In this document: piece after piece, positions 15,682-24,437 of the stretch | Layout: the number at the start of each line of letters is the position of its first letter | Numbering within the stretch: the stretch's first letter is position 1 | Assembly: GCA_944343275.1 (NCBI GenBank) | Contig: CALVMH010000015.1 | Coordinates: 1 to 44,048 of the forward strand | DNA length: 44,048 nucleotides | Source: an uncultured Clostridia bacterium | Lineage (GTDB): Bacteria; Bacillota; Clostridia; Christensenellales; Borkfalkiaceae | Reading direction: 5' to 3' | The notes under the pieces: model-generated | What the model was told of the DNA's origin: nothing | What the model saw: only the letters and a program-made list of their open reading frames with translations | The model's database searches: none | Position numbers and translations under genes: made by a program

Positions 15682-15771
15682 CAAATCCCGCTATCAGCTC
15701 CAAAAATCGGGCGGACACATTGGTGTCCGCCCGATTTTTGTGTACGAATTATAGCGGGATTTGAGGGTGGA
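15682..15771 (+). repeat. tRNA-Thr 3'-end/terminator repeat, copy B
   Basis: Second copy of the 90-bp element, offset by 197 bp, beginning with the T-loop and acceptor 3' strand of tRNA-Thr including CCA but lacking the 5' part of the tRNA. Its terminator hairpin (15702-15739) is a perfect 17-bp stem. Bases 15575-15681 between the copies hold no gene, only a GCACAGTCC/GGACTGTGC hairpin near 15638-15658. Confidence 0.85.
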
Positions 15772-15809
15772 AAGCGCATTGTGCGCATCGGTGCGGCACG
15801 GCTGAAAAT

Positions 15810-17828
15810 TTATGCGAGCGGCAGCGTGGCGGAAAACACGGTCTGATCGTCTTTTCTTTCATACGTCAGTTCGCCGTGCATGGATTCGACGGCGGACTTT
15901 GCAAGGAACAGTCCGAGTCCCGAATTGTTTTCGGAAGACCCGTCCGAAACAAACGGTTCAAAGATATTTTTATCTGTCGTCACGCCCTTGCCGTCATCGG
16001 CAATATCGATGCGGCACATTCCTTTCTGCCTGACCGCCTTCACGGATAAATGCGTGCAGAACGAGTGTTCGATGGCGTTCAGGATCAAATTCAGGACCAC
16101 GCTTTCCAAAGCGATCTTTTTTGCGTAAACATGTAATTTATCGGGAAGCATGACCGTCAGAACAATGCCGTTCGCTTCGCAATCCGGGCGCAGTTCGTCG
16201 GTCATATTGTGTATGAGCTGACTTAAATTGAGAACTTCCGATTGTTCGGCAACATAGTTCTGCCTGCCGTACTTTCCCAATTCGGTCAAATCTTGTGTGA
16301 GCTGTGAATTTTTCTGCAGCAATGTGTTTGCTTTCGCTGCCAATTCGGGGGCGGATAAATTCTGCCGCAAATCGGATAACGCCTCGCCCATTCCGCGGAC
16401 GGTCCTTTTCATGTCGTGGCTGACGTACAGCAAAATTTTATCGCGTTCGGAAATGACCGCTTGCAGGCTCTTGGTCTGTCGCGCAACTTCCTGTTCCAAA
16501 TTGGTCGTAAGATATCGGTTGCGGATTTCCGCGTAGATAAACTCACGGAACCCCAACACGAGCGTAACGCCCAACATGGTCAGGCACAGCCAGATCGTGG
16601 GGGAGAGTATGATAAGCGGGAATGCCTGATTGATGAACAATGCCGTTGCCACCAGGCTCCCGCCGATCGCGCAGTTCAGGCGCAGTCCCGCCGGTTTGCC
16701 CCTGAAAGCGTCGAAGGCGGTAAAACCGAGGACGGCAACGATGCAGGCGCTTGCAAGAACGGCACAGGCAGTGCGCATGGCGGCGTAAACCGATGCGGAA
16801 GTACAAAGCGGAGAAACAAAAGCCAACGCGCATGCGGCGGCGGCAACGGCAAGCAGGGGAAACAAAACGGGAAATTTTCCCGTTTTTTTCGGCAAATACA
16901 GCGTGGAAGCGACCAAAATCAGCCCAACGGAGAAGCGGCGCACGGCGAGCGCGGCATAGGGCGCAGTCGTCAAGCCGAACAGCAAATAGGTGGAAAACAG
17001 GGTCAGGAAGATGCTGACGGCAAACAACAGCTGCGGCATGAAGGCGAGCGAGCGTTTCAGGATACAGATAAACAGGAACAATAATAACGTTGCCGCGCCG
17101 ATGATCGCACCGATCAGAAGCAGCGAACGGTTCTCGGAAACGGCTTTCCGCACAGCCGTATCTTCGCCGATCAATATGCCGCTCTCGATTCCCACAAAGT
17201 TATCGTTGTCCGCTTCATAATGGATCGTCACGGCGCATTCTCTTGAATATTTGCTGTCGGAAGAGACGGAAATATCGATGAACAGAGGCTGCGTTGCGGT
17301 TTGGTGCGGAACGGTGTCGTCGAATTCGGACTCCGACGAATAATTGACGTAATACGCGATATTGTATCTTCCGATCGAGCCGACCTGCTCCTGATTCTGA
17401 TACTGCACAAACACGCTGCATGCGGAAAATACAGGGGGAATGTACATCGTGAGGTGCCAGCTTCCGTCGGGTTGTAAAAATCGGTCTAACGTTTTGTTTT
17501 CGCCTGCCGCCCATTCTTCGAATGTTAATGTATCGATATAAAATCGATAGGTGCCGCGTCTGGCGGGTGAGCTGCCGTCGTCTGTGTCGGGCACGGGTTC
17601 GCCGAGTTCCGCAAATTCCTCCGCAAGATAATTGAACGCCGTCATCTGCATGACGCCTTCCACGTCCAGAACGGAAACAGCGTTTACGGAAACTCCCGCG
17701 ATCTCCTTTTTTCGGACAGGCGTCTGTTCGACGGCACCTTGCCTCGCAAGGTTCAGAACGAGCGAAAACGCCAGACACACAAGAAATAACCCGATCAGGA
17801 TACAAAGGTTTCTTACGTTCTTTTTCAT
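15810..17828 (-). CDS. Membrane sensor histidine kinase, 7TM-type
   Basis: A 672-residue kinase. An N-terminal membrane helix (residues 8-28) is followed by an extracytoplasmic domain of about 215 residues rich in beta strands. Then come roughly seven hydrophobic helices (about 240-430), as in 7TMR-DISM sensors, and a cytosolic kinase core. The phospho-acceptor is His471 in YVSHDMKRTV. The N box is LNLILNAIEHS near 580, G1 is DIADDGKGV near 610 and G2 is SGLGLFLAKSAVE near 635. The ATG overlaps the stop of the response regulator gene (ATGA), so the two are co-translated. The signal is unknown; the large outer domain suggests an extracellular ligand. It probably governs the divergent surface-protein genes. 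Confidence 0.92.
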   Translation of the reverse strand: MKKNVRNLCILIGLFLVCLAFSLVLNLARQGAVEQTPVRKKEIAGVSVNAVSVLDVEGVMQMTAFNYLAEEFAELGEPVPDTDDGSSPARRGTYRFYIDTLTFEEWAAGENKTLDRFLQPDGSWHLTMYIPPVFSACSVFVQYQNQEQVGSIGRYNIAYYVNYSSESEFDDTVPHQTATQPLFIDISVSSDSKYSRECAVTIHYEADNDNFVGIESGILIGEDTAVRKAVSENRSLLLIGAIIGAATLLLFLFICILKRSLAFMPQLLFAVSIFLTLFSTYLLFGLTTAPYAALAVRRFSVGLILVASTLYLPKKTGKFPVLFPLLAVAAAACALAFVSPLCTSASVYAAMRTACAVLASACIVAVLGFTAFDAFRGKPAGLRLNCAIGGSLVATALFINQAFPLIILSPTIWLCLTMLGVTLVLGFREFIYAEIRNRYLTTNLEQEVARQTKSLQAVISERDKILLYVSHDMKRTVRGMGEALSDLRQNLSAPELAAKANTLLQKNSQLTQDLTELGKYGRQNYVAEQSEVLNLSQLIHNMTDELRPDCEANGIVLTVMLPDKLHVYAKKIALESVVLNLILNAIEHSFCTHLSVKAVRQKGMCRIDIADDGKGVTTDKNIFEPFVSDGSSENNSGLGLFLAKSAVESMHGELTYERKDDQTVFSATLPLA

Positions 17829-18505
17829 AGAGGCTCTCCCGTAAAGCAGTAGCCCTTATTAAATTCGGTGCGGATGATATCGCCTGCGGGCATGGCGGCT
17901 TTCAGTTTTCTGCGCAAAGAGGATAAATGCGCGCGGATGGTCGTGGTGCGCAGGCTGGGTGCGCACCAGATTTTTTCGTAGATTTCGTCGGCGGTAAAAT
18001 ATTCACCGCGGTGTTTCACCAAAAAGAATAAAATATTGAATTCGGACGGCGTGAGCGCAATGGGCATGTTTTGATATTTTACCGTGCGGGTGTTGGCATT
18101 TACCGAAAAATTCCCGAACGTTTCCACCGCATCCGCCGCGGGCAGCAGCCGCAGGGCGATATGCGCCTCCAAAAGGCGCATGGAACAGGGCTTCACCACA
18201 TAGTCCGCCGCGCCCGAAGTAAGTCCTGTCAGGATGCTGTCCTCTCCGTCGAGAGAGGATAAGATCACGACGGGCGGCAATACGGGGAACGCGCCGAACA
18301 GCTCCATTCCCATGCTGTTTTTCAGGATCAGGTCTAAAACAACGGTGTCGAAGTTGCCGTTCTTTTCCAGAATGCCGACGGCTTCTTCCACATCGGACGC
18401 CGTAAAAACAGTATTTTGCAGAGAAAAATATGCAACCATTTCACGTTTCAATGCGTCGTTGTCCTCTACAAACAGCAGCTTTCTGCCGCAAACGGTATTA
18501 TTCAT
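17825..18505 (-). CDS. OmpR/PhoB-type response regulator
   Basis: A 226-residue regulator. The receiver domain has acidic residues in FVEDND (14-15), the phosphorylated Asp58 in VVLDLIL, and Lys in DYVVKP near 107. The C-terminal winged helix (about 130-226) contains ALTPSEFNILFFLVKHRGEYFTADEIYEKIW and TIRAHLSSLRRKLK. The start is the ATG at 18505 with GGGAGG six bases upstream; a TTG two codons earlier is less likely. It is first in a two-gene operon with the histidine kinase and has a strong promoter at 18530-18558. A TTGTTAAG direct repeat upstream is the likely binding site. Confidence 0.93.
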   Translation of the reverse strand: MNNTVCGRKLLFVEDNDALKREMVAYFSLQNTVFTASDVEEAVGILEKNGNFDTVVLDLILKNSMGMELFGAFPVLPPVVILSSLDGEDSILTGLTSGAADYVVKPCSMRLLEAHIALRLLPAADAVETFGNFSVNANTRTVKYQNMPIALTPSEFNILFFLVKHRGEYFTADEIYEKIWCAPSLRTTTIRAHLSSLRRKLKAAMPAGDIIRTEFNKGYCFTGEPL

Positions 18506-18529
18506 TGGCAACCTCCCGTATCCGCATTT

Positions 18530-18558
18530 ATTATATCAGATGATCGCGCGCAATGCAA
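18530..18558 (-). promoter_or_regulatory. Promoter of the two-component operon
   Basis: On the minus strand, TTGCAT (complement of 18553-18558) and TATAAT (complement of 18530-18535) are separated by 17 bp, a strong sigma-A promoter close to the regulator start. Confidence 0.82.
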
Positions 18559-18587
18559 TGTATGGGGGAAGATTCGGCGCAAGATAC

Positions 18588-18605
18588 TTGTTAAGAATTG
18601 TTAAG
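18588..18605. promoter_or_regulatory. Direct repeat, likely response-regulator binding site
   Basis: TTGTTAAG at 18588-18595 recurs exactly at 18598-18605, a 10-bp period typical of head-to-tail binding by OmpR/PhoB-type dimers. It lies 30 bp upstream of the -35 box of the regulator operon and about 25 bp upstream of the weak -35 of the divergent surface-protein promoter. Confidence 0.6.
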
Positions 18606-18630
18606 GCTGCGACGAACAGGCTTTGTGTCC

Positions 18631-18659
18631 TTTCCGACAGGAAGTTTTTATGATACAAT
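18631..18659 (+). promoter_or_regulatory. Candidate promoter of the surface-protein operon
   Basis: TACAAT at 18654-18659 is a good -10; the -35 position (TTTCCG, 18631-18636, 17-bp spacer) is poor, as in activator-dependent promoters. The leader to 18834 is about 168 nt and contains two hairpins: GACAGCCCC/GGGGCTGTC (18716-18733) and CTTTCGCT/AGCGAAAG right after it. Confidence 0.45.
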
Positions 18660-18833
18660 CAAGTATATTTTGCAGGAAAACGGTCCCTTGGGGAGGAAAC
18701 GTTTTCCGCACCGCCGACAGCCCCGGGGCTGTCTTTCGCTTTCAGCGAAAGACAAAAATGCTTATCGGAAATCCCCCGCGGATGCGCGAGCATAACACAC
18801 GGTATCAGAAGCGTATCAAAAGGAGCGTTCAAA

Positions 18834-21800
18834 ATGGTAAACAAAAAAAGATGGGGCATAGTCGTTCTGTTCGTTGCTGTGGTCTTGGCCGTGTTTTCGG
18901 GCATTTTTTTGTGGAACAGCGGCGCGAGGGCTGCCTCTGTTCAGGCTGCGGAAACAGGAAATATATGGGGAACAGGGCAAACGAGCAATTTGCTCCCCGC
19001 TCTTTCCGAAAGTAGCAACATTTCGGGACTTGGGTTTACTTTTTCTAAAAATCATACATATGAAATGCACAAAACAGAAAGAGGCTCTTGGGGAATTCGC
19101 CCAAAAGATGAGTACGATGATTTCGGCGACGGCACAGATTATACTGGCGGAATGTATTACACGTACACCTTGTCAGAGGCAGATCAAGTAAAGGCAGACG
19201 CAAAGCAGCTGAAGCTGACGACATCTGCTTGGTATTATATCGCCGGCTGGTCACAGGATACATACATTTCTCTCAATCTAACTTTTGTGGATGTTAACGG
19301 TAGTGCGTTGGGTGCTGAAATTCAAGAAAAATATAATGATAGTAAATTCGGCGCGAACTACGGAACAAAACAGCTGACACTCTCGTCGATTGCTGTTCCT
19401 GTAAATACTGCAAAAATCACATTCCGCTGGTCATCTGTAACAAATGGTGGCGCAAGACCATGGATAGCAGAGATGGAGGCATATCTTCACGATACCACCG
19501 CGCCGTCGTTTACGCAGGCGACGCTGGACGACAGCGGCGTGATCGAGCCCGAGAGCAATATTGCCATCGAAGGAGATACCGTAAAATATCGCATGCAGTT
19601 CAACGAGAAAGTTTCGGTTGCGGAAAGCGGCACGGCGACCCTCGCTTTGAAAGGGGAGACGTTCGCCACTTCGAGTTCAACGGAAACGGTCGATGTCGAT
19701 GGCAAAACGTCGGTCGTATATACATTCACTCTTCCGAAAAGCAGGACAAGCGGCACGCTGTCGCTCTCTTCCGTATCGGGGCTGAAAGTAACAGACGAGG
19801 CAGGGAACGAATTTACTTACAGCGATTCACCGTCTGCGGAAACTTTGACGTTTTACGGAAGCATGTCGGTGATAATCACACGCGAGCACTTAACCTACGA
19901 CGGCGAAGGGACCGCGTACTACGGCACCGATTACGCGGTGACTCTTGCAGCGGAAACGGGGTACCATTTACCAACGTTTGTCACGGTCACGGTGGGTGAC
20001 CGTGAGCTCTCGGACAGCGCATTTACATACGACGTGCAGACGGGAGGGATCACGATTGACGGCAACAAGATCACCGGAGACATCCGCATTGAGGCATACG
20101 GCGTACCCAAGCAATATACCGTTACATTGGAAGCAGAAGGCGGCACGAGCGGCACAGGTTCCGTTCAGGCGACATACAATGCCGCCATGCCCGAGATCAC
20201 GCCCCCTGTCCGCACGGGCTATCGCTTCGGCGGATACTTTACCGCGCAGAACGGCGGCGGAGAGCAGTACTATTCGAATGAGGGTGTCGGCATCGGGACA
20301 TATACGTTCGACGGCGCTCTTACGCTCTACGCAAAATGGACGGCAAACGAGTACACCGTTACATATCATGCCAACAAGCCGTCGGGCGCAAGTGCGGAAG
20401 TGACGGGCAGCACGTGCGACAGTATCCATACCTACGACAAGGCGCAAAAGCTGACGGAAAACGGCTTTACCCTGACGGGCTGGACGTTCCAAGGCTGGGC
20501 AACGGAAGCGGGCGGCGAGAAACTATACGGCGACGGCGCAAGCGTAAAAAACCTCTCGGCTGAGGCGAACGGCACCGTCACCTTGTATGCCGTGTGGTCG
20601 GCAAACGAGTATACGGTAAACTATCATGCCAACAAGCCTGCGGGCGCAAGCGCGGAAGTGTCGGGCAGCACGGCACCCTCTTCGCACACTTACGATACGG
20701 CGAACGCGCTGAGCGAAAACGGCTTTTCCCTGACGGGCTGGATATTCAAGGGCTGGAACACACGGCAAAACGGCGAAGGCACGTCCTATTCGAACGGGCA
20801 AAGCGTCAGCACGCTTGTTTCGGAAGACGGCGGGGAAATCACCCTTTATGCCGTATGGGAGGCGAATAGATACACGGTAGAGTACAATTCCAATAAGCCG
20901 ACAGAGGCAAGCGGAATGCTTGAAGGCGAAACGACGGACTCTTCGCACGTTTACGATACGGAAAGCTCGCTGACGGTGAACGGCTTTACCCTGACGGGCT
21001 GGACGTTCCAAGGCTGGGCGACTTCCGCAAACGGCGCCGTGACATATCAGGACGGGGCAGAAGTCCCGAACCTTACTTCGGAAAACGGGGGAAAGGTCAT
21101 CCTCTATGCGGTATGGACGGCAAACAAATACATGGTAGCGTATAACCCGAACAAACCGGCCGCGGCGAGCGGCGAGATAGTGGAAGAGATGGAACATTCT
21201 TCCCATACCTATGACGAGGAGAAGGCGCTCACGGCGAATGCCTATACTCTGACGGGCTGGACATTCAAGGGCTGGAACACACAGCAAAACGGCGAAGGCA
21301 CGCCCTATTCGAACGGGCAAAGCGTCAGCACGCTTGTTTCGGAAGACGGCGGGCAAATCACCCTTTATGCCGTATGGGAAGCCAACGATTACACGATCAC
21401 GCTGAACGCCGCAGGCGGCAGCAATTCCGGTTCGGTCGACGTGACGTTTGACAGCATTCTCACCGACATTCCCGCGATCCCTGCGCGCCACGGATATAAT
21501 TTCTGCGGATATTTTGACGCGCAGACGGGCGGCACGCCGTATTACGGTGCGGACGGCAAGGCGTCCGATGGAAAAACGCTTACGGTGGCAGACAACATTG
21601 TGCTTTATGCACAATGGACGCCCGTTACATATACGATCGAGCTGTACAGCGATGGCAGCTACATCGACGTTCTTGAAGACATCGTGTTCGGGAACCTTAC
21701 ATTGCCCTCCGCACAGGAACTGAAACTTGCGCGCAGCAACTTTGATTTTGTCGGCTGGAACATGTATGACGAGCAGAATTGGGCGATGTACCTTGCAGAT

Positions 21801-24428
21801 ACGTCCTATTCCGTCGGGCTGACGGGCGAGCAGGACGGCGTCGTCGTGCTGTATGCGGCGTGGGCGGAAAAACCGGTTTATACGATCAGTTTCAACGCTG
21901 ACGGCGGTACGGGCGCGCCGGCAATGGCGCAGGCGCATGAAGACGAAACCATCTGTCTGGATGCGGCAGTCCCGACGCGCCCCGATCATACCTTCCTCGG
22001 CTGGGCAACGTCGGCGGGCGCGCAGGTGCCGGAATTTTCGGCAGGCGACGAATTTACGATGGGCAGTTCGGTCGTCACACTCTACGCGGTCTGGAAACAC
22101 AATCCCGCGCTTTCCTATCACGCGAACGGCGGGGAGTTCTTCGGGAATCTCGAGCCGTCGTATCCCGCTTCCGGGTCGGCGGTAACGGTCATCACGATCA
22201 GCCCCGTACGGGAAGGCTATACCTTCCTCGGCTGGGCAACCGATCAGGCGGCGGAAGAGGCGGAATATTCGGGCGGCGGAGAGTTTGATATGCCGGATGC
22301 GGATACCGTATTGTACGCCGTATGGCAGAAGGAGAAATATGCGGTCACGATTCATGCAGACGGCTTTGTTATCAGCGGCCTTGCGGAAAGTTATGATTAC
22401 GGCGCCGTCGCCAAATTTACCGTAACGGGCGAGGCGGGAAGGATCAACGTTTATGCCAACGGCGAACTCCTGACGCCGCAGGACGGAACATATACGGTCG
22501 AAATTACGGGCGACCTCGCGATCGTCGTGACGGACGGTTCGGAATTGTCGCTCATCTATTCCGCGAACGGCGGCACGGGCGCGCCCGTGGACGCTCAGAC
22601 TTATCTGCCGGAGGCAACGGCGGTCATCTCCGCCGCGGAGCCCGTCCGCGAAGGGTACACCTTCCTCGGCTGGGCGGCCAACGCATCTGCCTCTGAGGCG
22701 GAGTACCAGGCAGGGGGCAGCATTACGTTCACCGCCGACAATATCGTGCTGTATGCCGTGTGGAAGTCAAACAATTATTCCGTCGAGTACAACGGAAACG
22801 GCGGCACGGGTACGATGGAAAAGAGTACGTTTGAATACGGAACAGCGTACCGTCTTTCCAAAAACGAATTTGAAAGAACGGGGGCGACCTTCGCGGGCTG
22901 GGCAATTTCGGAAAAGGGAGATGCCGTATACGGGGATGAGGCGCAGGTCCTGAACCTGACCGCCCAAAACGGCGGAAGCGTTGTTCTGTATGCCGTATGG
23001 GAGCGCACCGTAACGGAAATCGTATTCGATGCAGACGGCGGCAGCGGCGGAAGCGGGCAGACGTCTGTCGTATACGGGGAAGAACTCTTCTCCGACGGTC
23101 TGGAAATTCCCATGCGCGCGGGCTATACGTTCGGCGGATATTTTACGGATCAAAACGGCGGCGGCAAGATGGTGTTTGACGAAGCTATGAACGTCGCCGA
23201 AGGCTACGGCGGAGCATGGTCGCTGAACGAACCCCGTCTCACGCTCTATGCCCGCTGGGTGCCCGTTTCCTATTTTGTCGTGTATATGAATGGGCAGACG
23301 CGGCTTGCGGAGCAGGCGGTCCGGTACGGCGTTTCGTTCGGCTTAAAGACGGCAGCCGAACTTGGCGTCACGGCGGAGGAAGGGTATCATTTTGCCGGTT
23401 GGGCGACGATGCCGAACAGCGCCGGCATCGCCTATCCGGACGGACAGTCGATCGAAGTCGGGCTTTCGCAGACGGAAGGCGCGTTCGTGTATCTGTATGC
23501 GGTCTTTGCGGAGGATGCAAAGGCGGAGATCGCCTACGATGCGAACGGCGGAACGAATGCGCCGGTCGACGGGACTTTGTATTATGTCGGCAAGGATGTA
23601 AAACTCAGTACAGTAATTCCCGATAGAGAAGGATACATATTTCAGGGTTGGAGTTACGATCCGAACGGGGAAAGCGTTGCATTCCCGTATACGGACGGCG
23701 CCTTCACGCCCGATACGGTCGTCATGACGGAAGACGGCATAACGCTCTATGCGGTGTGGAAAGCGGGCGAGACCTTGCAATCGCAGATCGACGCGGCGCG
23801 GGAGGCGCTCAGCGACGCCGTTTCCGATCTGCAAAAAACCATTGCCGCAAATGAAACCGATATCGAACAAAAGGTGGCTGCGCTCGATGCGGCGTATAAG
23901 GTGGCGGACGCGTTGATCCGTTCGGATTTCGCCGCATCGGATACGGCGCTTCAAGAAAGGATCGGTGCGCTGCAAGCAGCGATGTCGGAAGCGGAGACCC
24001 AATTAAAAGATGCGATCGATACGGTGGAAAACGAACTGCATTCCGAAGTCGCTCGGCTGGAACAACTGATAGGATACGGCACGGGTGATGTCAGCGAATT
24101 TGACAAAGCGATCGCAGATCTGGATGCGGCGTATCAAGCGGCGGATGCACTCATCAACAGCGAAATCGCCGACTTGAAACGTCAGGATGAAGCGATCCGC
24201 ACAAGCATCGCCGCATTGGAAAGCGCATACAAGGCGGCGGACGCAGTTCTTTTGTCCGGGCTGGAGCAGGTGCAGGCGGCGCTGGAAGGCGTCGATCAGG
24301 ACCTTGCCGAAAAGGACCGGACGGGAAACATTTATATGATCGTCAATATCGCGCTCGGCTGTGTCGCCGCGGGATTGGTCGTAATGCTCGTGATCCGCAT
24401 GGTCAAAAACAGAAAGAAAGGCGAATAA
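18834..24428 (+). CDS. Giant surface protein with InlB-type (Listeria-Bacteroides) repeats
   Basis: An 1864-residue secreted, membrane-anchored protein. The signal peptide covers about residues 1-36. Residues 40-220 form an unassigned beta-rich domain ending HDTTAPSF. Residues 225-340 look like a bacterial Ig-like domain (IEGDTVKYRMQFNEKVSV ... VTDEAGNEFTY). From about 428 to 1645 there are some 14 InlB B-repeats, each closing with GWxF.GWAT ... LYAVW, plus one divergent unit. Residues 1650-1830 are heptad-rich coiled coil (ALDAAYKVADALIRSDFAA). A C-terminal helix (IVNIALGCVAAGLVVMLVIRMV) and basic tail KNRKKGE anchor it; there is no LPXTG. Such repeats usually serve as adhesive stalks. Strong Shine-Dalgarno AAGGAGCG. 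The coding DNA for the first about 215 residues is visibly more AT-rich than the rest. Confidence 0.93.
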   Translation: MVNKKRWGIVVLFVAVVLAVFSGIFLWNSGARAASVQAAETGNIWGTGQTSNLLPALSESSNISGLGFTFSKNHTYEMHKTERGSWGIRPKDEYDDFGDGTDYTGGMYYTYTLSEADQVKADAKQLKLTTSAWYYIAGWSQDTYISLNLTFVDVNGSALGAEIQEKYNDSKFGANYGTKQLTLSSIAVPVNTAKITFRWSSVTNGGARPWIAEMEAYLHDTTAPSFTQATLDDSGVIEPESNIAIEGDTVKYRMQFNEKVSVAESGTATLALKGETFATSSSTETVDVDGKTSVVYTFTLPKSRTSGTLSLSSVSGLKVTDEAGNEFTYSDSPSAETLTFYGSMSVIITREHLTYDGEGTAYYGTDYAVTLAAETGYHLPTFVTVTVGDRELSDSAFTYDVQTGGITIDGNKITGDIRIEAYGVPKQYTVTLEAEGGTSGTGSVQATYNAAMPEITPPVRTGYRFGGYFTAQNGGGEQYYSNEGVGIGTYTFDGALTLYAKWTANEYTVTYHANKPSGASAEVTGSTCDSIHTYDKAQKLTENGFTLTGWTFQGWATEAGGEKLYGDGASVKNLSAEANGTVTLYAVWSANEYTVNYHANKPAGASAEVSGSTAPSSHTYDTANALSENGFSLTGWIFKGWNTRQNGEGTSYSNGQSVSTLVSEDGGEITLYAVWEANRYTVEYNSNKPTEASGMLEGETTDSSHVYDTESSLTVNGFTLTGWTFQGWATSANGAVTYQDGAEVPNLTSENGGKVILYAVWTANKYMVAYNPNKPAAASGEIVEEMEHSSHTYDEEKALTANAYTLTGWTFKGWNTQQNGEGTPYSNGQSVSTLVSEDGGQITLYAVWEANDYTITLNAAGGSNSGSVDVTFDSILTDIPAIPARHGYNFCGYFDAQTGGTPYYGADGKASDGKTLTVADNIVLYAQWTPVTYTIELYSDGSYIDVLEDIVFGNLTLPSAQELKLARSNFDFVGWNMYDEQNWAMYLADTSYSVGLTGEQDGVVVLYAAWAEKPVYTISFNADGGTGAPAMAQAHEDETICLDAAVPTRPDHTFLGWATSAGAQVPEFSAGDEFTMGSSVVTLYAVWKHNPALSYHANGGEFFGNLEPSYPASGSAVTVITISPVREGYTFLGWATDQAAEEAEYSGGGEFDMPDADTVLYAVWQKEKYAVTIHADGFVISGLAESYDYGAVAKFTVTGEAGRINVYANGELLTPQDGTYTVEITGDLAIVVTDGSELSLIYSANGGTGAPVDAQTYLPEATAVISAAEPVREGYTFLGWAANASASEAEYQAGGSITFTADNIVLYAVWKSNNYSVEYNGNGGTGTMEKSTFEYGTAYRLSKNEFERTGATFAGWAISEKGDAVYGDEAQVLNLTAQNGGSVVLYAVWERTVTEIVFDADGGSGGSGQTSVVYGEELFSDGLEIPMRAGYTFGGYFTDQNGGGKMVFDEAMNVAEGYGGAWSLNEPRLTLYARWVPVSYFVVYMNGQTRLAEQAVRYGVSFGLKTAAELGVTAEEGYHFAGWATMPNSAGIAYPDGQSIEVGLSQTEGAFVYLYAVFAEDAKAEIAYDANGGTNAPVDGTLYYVGKDVKLSTVIPDREGYIFQGWSYDPNGESVAFPYTDGAFTPDTVVMTEDGITLYAVWKAGETLQSQIDAAREALSDAVSDLQKTIAANETDIEQKVAALDAAYKVADALIRSDFAASDTALQERIGALQAAMSEAETQLKDAIDTVENELHSEVARLEQLIGYGTGDVSEFDKAIADLDAAYQAADALINSEIADLKRQDEAIRTSIAALESAYKAADAVLLSGLEQVQAALEGVDQDLAEKDRTGNIYMIVNIALGCVAAGLVVMLVIRMVKNRKKGE
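20349..21386 (+). repeat. Four tandem 258-261 bp units inside the surface-protein gene
   Basis: Units begin at 20349, 20607, 20868 and 21126, each encoding an InlB-type repeat of 86-87 residues starting xYxVxYxxNKP. Segments 20751-20867 and 21270-21386 are almost identical, pointing to recent duplication or gene conversion. Confidence 0.85.
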
Positions 24429-24437
24429 GGAGGGGCT

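Noticed and set aside
15441-15788. Minus-strand open frame over tRNA-Thr ending GFEPATSSLPRTCSTS
   Set aside because: This is the well-known spurious translation of a tRNA and its flank; the tRNA explains the sequence.
18690-18800. Possible c-di-GMP riboswitch in the surface-protein leader
   Set aside because: Hairpins are present but the conserved core and tetraloop/receptor pattern could not be matched by eye; kept only as an undefined structured leader.
20349-21386. CRISPR array or intergenic satellite
   Set aside because: Repeats are in-frame protein repeats of 258-261 bp with no spacer structure.
20523-22355. 610-residue open frame on the minus strand inside the surface-protein gene
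   Set aside because: Shadow of the repetitive, GC-rich coding sequence; low-complexity Arg-rich product, no ribosome site.
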